Assembly (NCBI RefSeq): GCF_000773975.1
Contig: NZ_JRUQ01000024.1
Location: forward strand, 1-64,000
Length of the DNA: 64,000 nt
From: Erwinia typographi
GTDB taxonomy: Bacteria > Pseudomonadota > Gammaproteobacteria > Enterobacterales > Enterobacteriaceae
Direction: 5' to 3'
Every line of letters starts with the position of its first letter. The first letter of the stretch is position 1. The translations under genes and the position numbers were made by a program. Shown piece after piece: positions 33,318-42,023 of the stretch. The notes beneath the pieces were generated by a model. That model saw only the letters and a program-made list of their open reading frames with translations, was not told the origin of the DNA and ran no database searches.

Positions 33318-34237
33318 TGATGCAAGACTTACGCGACGCGGTGATCGCCACGCTGGTGGACGAGCAGAACAAGGGGGCGAACCTCAGCGTGATGGTCGCT
33401 GACTCAACCTCAACCTCAAAAATTGCCCCGTTTGAAAAAGCGTTTCCCGATCGGGTGATTAACGTCGGCATTGCCGAACAGAACATGGTGGGCATGGCGG
33501 CAGGCATGGCGCTGAGCGGACGGACCGTCTTTACCGCCAACGCCGCACCTTTCCTGTTTGCCCGTTCCAATGAACAGGTTAAGAACGACATTTGCTATAC
33601 GGAAACCAACGTCAAAATGCTTGGGCTGAACGCCGGTTTTGCCTACGGTCCGCTGGGGGCGACTCACCATTGCACCAATGACATTGCCATTGCCCGCACC
33701 TTCGGCAACCTTCAGGTCTTCGCACCGGCCGACGCCATTCAGGCCAGCGCGATTGCCCGCTATGCGATTCAGCACCGCGGCCCGGTCTATATCCGCATGG
33801 ACAGCGACAAAGTGCCGCTGCTGCATAACGAAGATTATCAGTTTGTTCCCGGCAAGCCGGAAGTGCTGCAACAGGGGAAAGAGACCGTGGTGTTCTGCCT
33901 GGGCACGCTGGCTCATGAAGCGCTGGCGGCGAAGGACGACAGTATTACCGTCGTTTCACTGCCTTCGCTCTGGCCGCTGGATGAGGCCGCGGTAGTGAAA
34001 CTGATTAGCGACCATCGCCAGGTAATCACCATGGAAGAGCATTCGCTGAGCGGTGGGCTGGGCAGCATTATTGGCGAGATCCTGCTTAAGCACGCGCTGC
34101 GCCAGCGCTTTACCGCGCTGGGCATTCCTGCCTGGGAATTTACCCACAGCAGCAGCCGTGCCGCGCTACGTAGCCAGTTCCGCATTGATGCTGAAGGCCT
34201 GCGTACTACTTTGCAACACGTTGTCGCCGCCGCCTGA
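33317..34237 (+). CDS. Transketolase, C-terminal subunit (split type)
   Basis: The 306-aa partner carries the pyrimidine-binding and C-terminal domains: the Glu for cofactor activation in RVINVGIAEQNMVGMAAGMA, ATHHCTNDIAIARTF, VYIRMDSDKVP and ITMEEHSLSGGLGS. It overlaps the first subunit gene, so equal synthesis is likely. The two form one heteromeric enzyme that moves two-carbon units between sugar phosphates. Confidence 0.85.
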   Translation: MMQDLRDAVIATLVDEQNKGANLSVMVADSTSTSKIAPFEKAFPDRVINVGIAEQNMVGMAAGMALSGRTVFTANAAPFLFARSNEQVKNDICYTETNVKMLGLNAGFAYGPLGATHHCTNDIAIARTFGNLQVFAPADAIQASAIARYAIQHRGPVYIRMDSDKVPLLHNEDYQFVPGKPEVLQQGKETVVFCLGTLAHEALAAKDDSITVVSLPSLWPLDEAAVVKLISDHRQVITMEEHSLSGGLGSIIGEILLKHALRQRFTALGIPAWEFTHSSSRAALRSQFRIDAEGLRTTLQHVVAAA

Positions 34238-34249
34238 GGAGAGCCGATA

Positions 34250-35047
34250 ATGAGTAATGAATACGATGTCAACCTGCGCTACGGCGTGGACAGCAATATG
34301 GATCTGAGCGGCAAAGTCGCGGTAGTCACCGGCGGGCTGGGCGGTATAGCCATGGCCAGCAACCGGATGCTGCTGGAGAAAGGCGCAAGTTTGGCGCTGC
34401 TCTATCCGGCATTTGAGCAGAGCAAGGTCAGCGACGTCGCCGCTCAGTTTGCCGACGCAAGCGTGCAGTTTGTCTCGTGCGACGTCACCGATCCGGCGTC
34501 GGTGGAGCAGGCCATTGCTGAGGTGGAGGCGCACTATGGCCATATCGATATCCTGGTTAACTGCGCTGGTTACGTGATGCTGCAACCGGTGCTGGAAACC
34601 GACTTCGATGAATGGCAGAAGCAAATCGCCGTCAACCTGAGCGGGCCATTCCTCTGTTCGCAGGCGGTGGCAAAACGGATGGTGAAGGCGGGCAAGGGCG
34701 GAAAGATCATCAATATCGCCTCGCAGGCCGCCTCGATTGCTATTGATAATCATGTGGCCTACACCTCGGCCAAAGCCGGGCTGTTGGGAATGACCAAAGT
34801 AATGGCGAAGGAGTTCGCCCCGTACAAAATCAACGTAAATACCCTCTCTCCGACCGTGGTGCTGACGCCGATGGGTGAAAAAGCCTGGCGCGGAGAGAAA
34901 GGTGAGGCGATGAAGCAGCTGATCCCGATGGGACGCTTCGCCTACACCGACGAAATTGCCGCCGCCGTGCTGTTTTTCGCCAGCAACGGCAGCGACATGA
35001 TCACCGGCGCCGATCTGATGATCGATGGGGGCTTTACCATTTGGTAG
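34250..35047 (+). CDS. Short-chain dehydrogenase/reductase 1 of the operon
   Basis: The 265-aa protein is a classical SDR: cofactor loop VVTGGLGGIAMASNRM, CDVTDP, NCAGYV, catalytic Ser in INIASQAAS and YTSAK, with a C-terminal LMIDGGFTIW. In polyol pathways such enzymes oxidise a sugar alcohol to a ketose for the kinase. The Gly to Ala change at the end of the cofactor loop (GGIA) is unusual. Substrate cannot be read from sequence. Confidence 0.8.
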   Translation: MSNEYDVNLRYGVDSNMDLSGKVAVVTGGLGGIAMASNRMLLEKGASLALLYPAFEQSKVSDVAAQFADASVQFVSCDVTDPASVEQAIAEVEAHYGHIDILVNCAGYVMLQPVLETDFDEWQKQIAVNLSGPFLCSQAVAKRMVKAGKGGKIINIASQAASIAIDNHVAYTSAKAGLLGMTKVMAKEFAPYKINVNTLSPTVVLTPMGEKAWRGEKGEAMKQLIPMGRFAYTDEIAAAVLFFASNGSDMITGADLMIDGGFTIW

Positions 35048-35127
35048 TACTTCGCCAAGACCAGAGATGAGCTGTACCGAACGCAATACCCTACGCACTG
35101 TACCTACAATAATGAGAGAACATCACT

Positions 35128-36063
35128 ATGAACATGCGTTTAACCGTATTAGCCGTTGCCACCGCCTGCACGTTCAGCCATGCGGCCCTGGCAGCAGATA
35201 AAGGCACCATTATGATTATGGTGAACTCACTGGATAACCCTTATTACGCTTCGGAAGCGAAGGGGGCCAACCTGAAGGCTCAGGAACTGGGCTACAAAAC
35301 CTCCGTGCTGTCACATGGCGAAGATGTAAAAAAACAGAGCGAGCTGATTGATGCCGCCATCGGCAAAAAAGTGCAGGGCATTATCCTCGACAACGCCGAC
35401 TCTACCGCCAGCGTGGCGGCGATCCAGAAGGCGAAAGACGCCGGTATTCCGGTGGTGTTGATCAACCGTGAAATCCCGGTGGATAACGTTGCGCTGGAGC
35501 AGATTACCCACAATAACTTCCAGGCGGGTTCCGACGTGGCGAACGTCTTTGTCGAGAAGATGGGTGAGAAGGGCAAATATGCCGAGCTGACCTGTAACCT
35601 CGCGGACAATAACTGCGTGACCCGTTCCAAATCCTTCCACCAGGTCATTGACCAGTACACCGATATGCAGAGCGTGGCGAAGCAGGACGCCAAGGGCACG
35701 CTGATCGACGGTAAGCGCATCATGGACAGTATTTTGCAGGCGCACCCGGACGTGAAAGGGGTGATCTGCGGTAACGGACCGGTGGCGCTGGGTGCCATTG
35801 CCGCGCTGAAAGCGGCAGGGCGTAACGACGTGATCGTGGTTGGCATTGATGGCAGCAACGATGAGCGCGATGCGGTGAAAGCGGGCACGCTGAAGGCCAC
35901 CGTGATGCTACAGGCGCAGGCTATTGCCGCTCAGGGAGTGACCGACCTGGACAACTTTATCCAGAAAGGCACCAGCCCGGAGAAACAGCGCGTGATGTTC
36001 CGCGGCATTCTGATCACCCCGGAAAATGCGTCTAAGGTTCAGGATTTCAATTTCAAATCGTAA
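35128..36063 (+). CDS. Sugar ABC transporter substrate-binding protein (RbsB-like)
   Basis: The 311-aa protein has a signal peptide (MNMRLTVLAVATACTFSHAA, cleavage near LAADK) and a periplasmic type I binding fold: IMVNSLDNPYYASEAKGA, GIILDNADSTAS, PVVLINREIP and VVGIDGSNDERDAV. It captures the substrate for the permease and ATPase encoded below. A stable GC-rich hairpin after its stop probably protects its mRNA so that it is made in excess. Confidence 0.88.
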   Translation: MNMRLTVLAVATACTFSHAALAADKGTIMIMVNSLDNPYYASEAKGANLKAQELGYKTSVLSHGEDVKKQSELIDAAIGKKVQGIILDNADSTASVAAIQKAKDAGIPVVLINREIPVDNVALEQITHNNFQAGSDVANVFVEKMGEKGKYAELTCNLADNNCVTRSKSFHQVIDQYTDMQSVAKQDAKGTLIDGKRIMDSILQAHPDVKGVICGNGPVALGAIAALKAAGRNDVIVVGIDGSNDERDAVKAGTLKATVMLQAQAIAAQGVTDLDNFIQKGTSPEKQRVMFRGILITPENASKVQDFNFKS

Positions 36064-36086
36064 GTCGTTGTCGTCGTGGTACTGCT

Positions 36087-36104
36087 GCGCCCCTTCCGGG
36101 GCGC
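36087..36104 (+). other. Stabilising hairpin after the binding-protein gene
   Basis: GCGCCCC (36087-36093) pairs with GGGGCGC (36098-36104) around TTCC, without a T-run. Such stems after binding-protein genes (as in malE-malF) protect the upstream mRNA and lower expression of the membrane genes. Confidence 0.65.
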
Positions 36105-36118
36105 AAAGGAGATAACTT

Positions 36119-36736
36119 ATGTCCAGGCGAGTCTGGCTGGCAATGGCCGCGTTAGCGCTCGGCGGCTGCCGTATTGTGTCACAACAGGAATTAGCCGACC
36201 TGAAAAATCCCCCCAATCCGAAAATGGCGAACGTCGCCAGCACCTGGCAGCAGAAGATTGTGCCGCAGGTGCTGAACGACGCTAAGCCGCTGGGCGAGGT
36301 AATGAAGGATCTGGCGGCTGCGAAGGACATCGACAGCGCCTGTAAGCAGTTTGGCTACCGTAGCCAGGAGGAGAATCCCTGCGTGTTCAGCGTCAGGGTT
36401 GACGGAACGGTTTCTGCCGTTAACACCGCGTCACGCAGCGGCAAGATGACGGTCAAAGACGTCAGCGGCCAGGACGTGGTGGTGCAGATTGGCCCGATCA
36501 TTCGCGGCACCGCGCTGCGCGATGTCTATAAAGGCGCCAGCTATCAGGACTTCAATGACCAGGTGCTGTTTGGCGACTACGGTAAGGCGATCAACAGCCT
36601 GGCCTCGAATGAGGTGATAAAACTTCAGCCGAAGGTCGGCGATCGCGTAGAAGTTGACGGCGTATTCAGCAGCTGGGATGTGCCACAAACCGCGCCGGAT
36701 ATCACCCCGGCCCGTGTCGTTCGTCACCAGGAGTAG
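36119..36736 (+). CDS. DUF2291 family lipoprotein of sugar ABC operons
   Basis: The 205-aa product has a lipoprotein signal with LGGC at about residue 17 and belongs, by pattern and context, to the DUF2291 family found beside RbsABC-like transporters. Residues VQIGPIIRGTALRDVYKGAS are typical of it. Its role in transport is unknown. It starts behind AAAGGAGA. Confidence 0.75.
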   Translation: MSRRVWLAMAALALGGCRIVSQQELADLKNPPNPKMANVASTWQQKIVPQVLNDAKPLGEVMKDLAAAKDIDSACKQFGYRSQEENPCVFSVRVDGTVSAVNTASRSGKMTVKDVSGQDVVVQIGPIIRGTALRDVYKGASYQDFNDQVLFGDYGKAINSLASNEVIKLQPKVGDRVEVDGVFSSWDVPQTAPDITPARVVRHQE

Positions 36737-36739
36737 ATC

Positions 36740-38290
36740 ATGGCGCACAGTGAAGCGGATGTCCTGCCGACGGCTGGCGAGCAGTCGACGGTGATTATTG
36801 AAACTCGCAACGTCTCGCGCATCTATCCGGGCGTCACCGCGCTGGATCAGGTGAACTATCGCGTCTACCGCAACAAGGTCAACGTATTGATCGGCGAAAA
36901 TGGCGCGGGCAAATCCACCATGATGAAAATGCTGGCCGGGGTCGAAGTGCCGTCGTCCGGACAGATCCTGCTTGATGGTGACACTGTCACGTTAAGCTCG
37001 ACCCAGCAGGCGGAGAAACACGGCATCAGCATCATCTTCCAGGAGCTGAACCTGTTCCCCAACATGAACGTGATGGACAACATTTTTATCGGCAACGAAT
37101 TTTTTCAGCGCGGGACCATCAATGAAAAATACCAGTATCAGCTGGCGAAAGCGCTGCTGGAAAGGCTGGAGCTGGACGTCGATCCTTATGCGCCGCTCGG
37201 CGAGCTGGGAATTGGTCACCAGCAGCTGGTGGAGATCGCCCGGGCGCTGTCGAAAGATACCCGCGTGCTGATTATGGACGAGCCGACCTCGGCGCTGAGC
37301 CAGTCAGAAGTGCGGGTGCTGTTTAACGTTATTGCGGCGCTGAAGCGGCGCGGCGTCACCATTATCTACATCTCGCACCGGCTGGAAGAGCTGATGGAGA
37401 TTGGCGACCACATCACCATTTTCCGCGATGGCCGCTTTATCAGCGAGCGTGAAGTTCGGGACGCCAGCGTGCCGTGGATCATTGAGCAGATGGTCGGCGA
37501 CAAGAAAAAGCATTTTGACTACCGGGCCGCTGAGCAGGGCGAAACGGTACTTGAAGTGGCGGGCCTGACCGCGCTGGCGCAGAACGGCGGCTATAAGCTG
37601 AACGAGGTCAGCTTTTCGCTGCGTAAAGGCGAAGTGGTGGGCATCTATGGCCTGCTGGGCGCCGGGCGCACCGAGTTGTTTAAGGGGCTGATTGGGCTGA
37701 TGGCCTGCCAGAGCGGCAGCATCACGTTAAACGGCGAGCCTTTGGACAAGCGCAGTTTCCAGTACCGGCTGAAAAAAGGCATTGCGCTGGTGCCGGAAGA
37801 TCGCAAGGGCGAAGGGGTGATCGAACTGATGTCGATCAAAACCAATATGACGCTGAGTAGTCTGAGCCTGCGCGGCTTTCGCTACGCGATGAGCCTGCTG
37901 CACCCGCAAAAAGAAGAGGCGCGGATCAATGAAATGATCGAGCGTCTGGCGATCAAGGTTAGCGATGCCGAGCTGCCGATCACCTCGCTCAGCGGCGGTA
38001 ACCAGCAAAAAGTCGTGCTGGGCAAAGCATTAATGACCGGCCCTGAGGTGGTACTGCTCGACGAGCCCACGCGCGGCATTGACGTTGGCGCAAAAACGGA
38101 CGTTTACCACCTGATTGGGTCGATGGCCCGGCAGGGCCTGGCGGTGATGTTTTCCTCTTCAGAACTGGATGAGGTCATGGCGCTGGCCGACCGCATCCTG
38201 GTGATGGCCGATGGAAAAATTACCGCCGATTTACCCCGGGCTGAAGCCACCCGCGAGCGGCTTATCACGGCTTCCACTCCACATGACTAG
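36740..38290 (+). CDS. Sugar ABC transporter ATP-binding protein (RbsA-like)
   Basis: The 516-aa protein holds two ABC domains. The first has Walker A GENGAGKSTMMKM, signature LGIGHQQLVEIARAL and Walker B VLIMDEPTSAL. The second has the degenerate Walker A GLLGAGRTEL usual for this family, LSGGNQQKVVLGKAL and VVLLDEPTRGID. It energises import with the permease after it. It starts only three bases after the DUF2291 gene. Confidence 0.92.
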   Translation: MAHSEADVLPTAGEQSTVIIETRNVSRIYPGVTALDQVNYRVYRNKVNVLIGENGAGKSTMMKMLAGVEVPSSGQILLDGDTVTLSSTQQAEKHGISIIFQELNLFPNMNVMDNIFIGNEFFQRGTINEKYQYQLAKALLERLELDVDPYAPLGELGIGHQQLVEIARALSKDTRVLIMDEPTSALSQSEVRVLFNVIAALKRRGVTIIYISHRLEELMEIGDHITIFRDGRFISEREVRDASVPWIIEQMVGDKKKHFDYRAAEQGETVLEVAGLTALAQNGGYKLNEVSFSLRKGEVVGIYGLLGAGRTELFKGLIGLMACQSGSITLNGEPLDKRSFQYRLKKGIALVPEDRKGEGVIELMSIKTNMTLSSLSLRGFRYAMSLLHPQKEEARINEMIERLAIKVSDAELPITSLSGGNQQKVVLGKALMTGPEVVLLDEPTRGIDVGAKTDVYHLIGSMARQGLAVMFSSSELDEVMALADRILVMADGKITADLPRAEATRERLITASTPHD

Positions 38291-38319
38291 CTTGCGCTCC
38301 GGGCGTTGAGGAACACACC

Positions 38320-39387
38320 ATGAATCAGAAATATTTGCTCTATATGTATCTGCTGAAGGCCCGCACGTTTATTGCGCTACTGATCGTGATTGGCTTTTTC
38401 AGCGTAATGGTCCCGAACTTTCTAACGACGTCGAACCTGCTGATTATGACTCAGCATGTGGCGATCACCGGTCTGCTGGCTATCGGCATGACGCTGGTAA
38501 TCCTCACCGGCGGCATCGACCTTTCCGTCGGCGCCGTCGCCGGGATTTGCGGCATGGTGGCTGGCGCGCTGTTAACCAACGGTTTCCCACTGTGGGGCGG
38601 CTCGGTGCTGTTTCTGAACGTGCCGGAAGTGATCCTGGTGGTGGCGATTGTCGGGGTGATCGTTGGGCTGATTAATGGCGCGGTGATCACCCGGCTGGGC
38701 GTGGCTCCCTTTATCTGCACGCTGGGCATGATGTACGTCGCGCGCGGCGCGGCGCTGCTGTGGAACGACGGCAGCACCTATGCCAACCTGGTCGGCATGC
38801 CGCAGCTGGGCAATACCGGCTTCGCCGTTCTCGGTTCCGGCAGCATTCTGGGGGTCTATATCCCGATCTGGCTGATGGTGGGTTTTCTGCTGCTGGGCCT
38901 CTATATCACCCGCAAAACGCCGCTCGGCCGCTATATCTATGCCAGCGGCGGCAATGAATCGGCCGCGCGGCTGGCTGGCGTGCCGATTATCAAGGTGAAA
39001 GTGTTTGTTTATGCCTTCTCAGGCCTCTGCGCGGCGCTGGTTGGGCTGATAGTCGCTTCTCAGCTGCAAACGGCGCATCCGATGACCGGCAACATGTTTG
39101 AGATGGATGCGATCGGTGCGACGGTGCTGGGCGGTACGGCGCTGGCCGGGGGACGAGGCCGGGTTTCTGGCTCGATTATCGGCGCGTTCGTGATCGTGTT
39201 CCTGGCCGACGGCATGGTGATGATGGGCGTCAGCGACTTCTGGCAAATGGTGATCAAAGGCCTGGTGATTGTCACCGCAGTGGTCATTGACCAGTTCCAG
39301 CAGCGTTTGCAAAGCAAAGTGGTGCTGATGCGTCGTCATGAAAAAAAGCAGGCGGCCGCGCCGATCTCTGAGGTCAGCCATGGCTAG
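38320..39387 (+). CDS. Sugar ABC transporter permease (RbsC-like)
   Basis: The 355-aa inner-membrane protein has about nine or ten membrane segments and the RbsC-type marks LTGGIDLSVGAVAGICGMVA, LGTPL-like TRKTPLGRYIYASGGNESAA RLAG region, and ATVLGGTALAGGRGRV. It forms the channel for the sugar. Its stop lies eight bases inside the kinase gene. Confidence 0.9.
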   Translation: MNQKYLLYMYLLKARTFIALLIVIGFFSVMVPNFLTTSNLLIMTQHVAITGLLAIGMTLVILTGGIDLSVGAVAGICGMVAGALLTNGFPLWGGSVLFLNVPEVILVVAIVGVIVGLINGAVITRLGVAPFICTLGMMYVARGAALLWNDGSTYANLVGMPQLGNTGFAVLGSGSILGVYIPIWLMVGFLLLGLYITRKTPLGRYIYASGGNESAARLAGVPIIKVKVFVYAFSGLCAALVGLIVASQLQTAHPMTGNMFEMDAIGATVLGGTALAGGRGRVSGSIIGAFVIVFLADGMVMMGVSDFWQMVIKGLVIVTAVVIDQFQQRLQSKVVLMRRHEKKQAAAPISEVSHG

Positions 39388-40894
39388 AGAGCTGATTGTT
39401 GCGCTGGACGAGGGCACCAGCAACGTTAAAGCGGTAGCGATTGACGCCAGCGGCAAGGTTGTCAGCAAAGCGTCACGCCCGCTGACGGTCGATACCCCGC
39501 GCGCTGGTTGGGTGGAGCAGGATGGCAGAGTGCTGCTGAACGCTTCGCTCACCGTGCTCAGGGAGGTCATTCAGAGCGTTGGCGAGAACCGCGTCGCCGC
39601 GCTGGCGATCAGCAACCAGCGCGAAACGGCAATGGCGTGGGAGAGGGCGACGGGCCAACCGATTGGTCCCGCGTTGACCTGGCAATGCTCCCGCTCATCC
39701 GCATTCTGCGAGCAGCTGCGGCAGGAACAGCAGGGTGACCTGATCCGTTCGGTGACCGGCCTGCCGATTGCGCCGCTGTTTTCCGCCTCCAAAATGCGCT
39801 GGCTGCTGGAGAATACCCCAAACGGCGTTGAACGCGCGGTGAACGGCGAGATCTGCCTGGGCACTATCGACGCCTGGCTGCTGTGGCACTTCACCGGCGG
39901 AAAACAGTTTCGCTGCGATACCTCCAATGCGGCGCGCACGCAGCTACTGAATCTGCGGACCGGCCAGTGGGATGAAGGGATGCTGGCGCTGTTTGGCCTG
40001 CCCCGCGCGGCGCTGCCAGATATTTATCCCTCAAGCGGCCTGTTTGGCAGCACCTGCGGACTCAGCGACCTCCCCGATGGACTGCCGATTATGGCGATGG
40101 TGGGTGATTCTCACGCCGCCCTGTATGGCCACGGGTTAGGTAAGGCCGGCGGGGTCAAGGCGACCTATGGCACCGGCTCCTCGGTGATGGCGCCGCTGCT
40201 GACGGCGGATACCAGCATTACCCAACTGGCAACCACCGTCGCCTGGCACGACGGTGATCGCATCGTCTATGGCCTTGAGGGCAACATCCCGCATACCGGC
40301 GACGGCGTAGCCTGGATGGCGCAGGCGACCGGATTAACCGACGGTAAAGGGCAGGTGCTGAGCCGTGCGCTGGACGAGCTGCCTGCCAGCATTGACTCTA
40401 CGCTTGGCGTCTACTTTGTACCCGCGCTGACCGGCACCGGCGCTCCCTGGTGGGATGACCAGGCGCGTGGTGTGATTTGCGGCCTGAGCCGTGGCGTGAC
40501 GCCCGCCCACTTAATTCGCGCCTCGCTGGAGGCGATCGCCTATCAGATTGCCGACGTCATTACCTCCATGCGCCAGCATCCCGATTTTCATCTTGAGACG
40601 CTGATGGTTGACGGCGGCCCAACGCAAAACCGCTGGCTGATGCAGTTCCAGGCTGATTTGCTCGGCTGCCCGGTGGCGCGAAGCAGTACGCCGGAGCTCT
40701 CGGCGCTGGGCGCGGGTCTGCTGGCAAGGCGTGCGCTGGAACAACTTAACGACGGGCAGCTGGCCGCTCTGCTGCCAGAACACGATCGCTGGCTGCCTGA
40801 CGATGCCCGTCATCAGCAACTGCAACTGAGCTGGCAAGGCTGGCGCGAAGCCGTGCAGCGCACGCTCTGGCAGCCCGCAGCCCAAACCCATTAA
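39380..40894 (+). CDS. FGGY-family carbohydrate kinase
   Basis: ATG 39380, overlapping the permease end, gives 504 aa; the longer frame from 39338 is not supported. N-terminal LIVALDEGTSNVKAVAID is the phosphate-binding motif, with QRETAMAWERATG, the catalytic Asp in AMVGDSHAALYGHG, and the ATP site GTGSSVMAPLL and MVDGGPTQNRWLMQ. FGGY kinases phosphorylate ketoses and polyols. It should make the phosphoketose used by the split transketolase. Confidence 0.88.
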   Translation: MARELIVALDEGTSNVKAVAIDASGKVVSKASRPLTVDTPRAGWVEQDGRVLLNASLTVLREVIQSVGENRVAALAISNQRETAMAWERATGQPIGPALTWQCSRSSAFCEQLRQEQQGDLIRSVTGLPIAPLFSASKMRWLLENTPNGVERAVNGEICLGTIDAWLLWHFTGGKQFRCDTSNAARTQLLNLRTGQWDEGMLALFGLPRAALPDIYPSSGLFGSTCGLSDLPDGLPIMAMVGDSHAALYGHGLGKAGGVKATYGTGSSVMAPLLTADTSITQLATTVAWHDGDRIVYGLEGNIPHTGDGVAWMAQATGLTDGKGQVLSRALDELPASIDSTLGVYFVPALTGTGAPWWDDQARGVICGLSRGVTPAHLIRASLEAIAYQIADVITSMRQHPDFHLETLMVDGGPTQNRWLMQFQADLLGCPVARSSTPELSALGAGLLARRALEQLNDGQLAALLPEHDRWLPDDARHQQLQLSWQGWREAVQRTLWQPAAQTH

Positions 40895-40904
40895 GGAGAA
40901 CAGC

Positions 40905-41702
40905 ATGAAACGTAATTTTCAGGGGAAAACCGTGGTTATCACCGGCGCCTGTCGGGGCATTGGAGCCGGTATTGCGGAACGGTTTGCCCGCGACGGCGCA
41001 AATTTAGTGATGGTGTCTAACGCGGAACGCGTGTTTGAAACGGCGGAGAAGTTGCAGGCCGCGCACGGTAGCGACATCCTCGCTTTACAGGTAGACGTGA
41101 CCGATGAGCCGCAGGTGCAAAAGCTGTACCAGCAGGCGGCGGCCCGCTTCGGCACCATCGACGTGTCGATTCAGAATGCCGGGGTGATCACTATTGAAGC
41201 CTTCGACAAAATGCCGAAATCTGATTTCGAGAAGGTGCTGGCGGTCAACACCACCGGCGTGTGGCTGTGCTGTCGTGAAGCGGCAAAGTATATGGTGAAG
41301 CAGCAGTCCGGCAGCCTGATCAACACCTCGTCCGGCCAGGGCCGCCAGGGATTTATCTACACCCCGCACTATGCCGCCAGCAAAATGGGGGTGATCGGCA
41401 TTACCCAGAGCCTGTCGCAGGAGCTGGCGCCGTGGAACATTACGGTGAATGCCTTTTGTCCGGGCATTATTGAAAGCGAAATGTGGGACTACAACGATCG
41501 GGTCTGGGGCGAAATCCTCAGCACCAGCGAGAAAAAATATGGCAAAGGCGAGCTGATGGCCGAATGGGTGCAGAATATCCCGCTGAAAAGAGCCGGGCAG
41601 CCGCAGGATGTGGCGGGGCTGGTCGCCTTTTTAGCCTCTGACGATGCGCGTTATATCACCGGGCAAACCATCAACGTCGACGGCGGCTTAATTATGTCCT
41701 GA
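40905..41702 (+). CDS. Short-chain dehydrogenase/reductase 2 (polyol dehydrogenase type)
   Basis: The 265-aa SDR has VVITGACRGIGAGIAERFA, NAGVITI, catalytic Ser in NTSSGQGRQG, YAASK and NVDGGLIMS. The segment GIIESEMWDYNDRVW is reminiscent of sorbitol/galactitol-type dehydrogenases. As last gene of the operon it probably oxidises a second polyol or the epimer of the first substrate; this is inferred. Confidence 0.8.
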   Translation: MKRNFQGKTVVITGACRGIGAGIAERFARDGANLVMVSNAERVFETAEKLQAAHGSDILALQVDVTDEPQVQKLYQQAAARFGTIDVSIQNAGVITIEAFDKMPKSDFEKVLAVNTTGVWLCCREAAKYMVKQQSGSLINTSSGQGRQGFIYTPHYAASKMGVIGITQSLSQELAPWNITVNAFCPGIIESEMWDYNDRVWGEILSTSEKKYGKGELMAEWVQNIPLKRAGQPQDVAGLVAFLASDDARYITGQTINVDGGLIMS

Positions 41703-41740
41703 GCAGAGGATGCATACTCTGTGAATCTCTCCTGTCATCT

Positions 41741-41765
41741 GGCCACACCCGCGTGTGGCCTTTTT
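41741..41765 (+). terminator. Terminator of the sugar/polyol operon
   Basis: GGCCACAC (41741-41748) pairs with GTGTGGCC (41753-41760), followed by five T's. Confidence 0.85.
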
Positions 41766-42023
41766 GTCTGCTCCACATCGTCTTCCACCCTTATCCCTTC
41801 AGCAACGGGTTAACCCATCATTTTTTTACCGAAATCGACTACCGGCTTGTTGGATAATCCCCCGATTTGCCAGCGAGTTATCTGCATGTTTGCCCCATCA
41901 ATGGAGGCTCTCAGGTGCCGCGAATCGGCGAAGCTGTGTTAAGCTTATCTTTCACTAATTTTGTGAGCCGTCTTACATTTTTCGCTGGTGGAACCCTGTA
42001 AGCCGACGGCCATTAATGAGGTT
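41766..42023. other. ychO upstream region
   Basis: About 260 bases without a gene. GAGG lies just before the ychO ATG. No clear promoter was identified. Confidence 0.3.

Noticed and set aside
41755..41958. 67-codon frame after the polyol operon
   Set aside because: It starts in the terminator and has no ribosome binding site or recognisable features.
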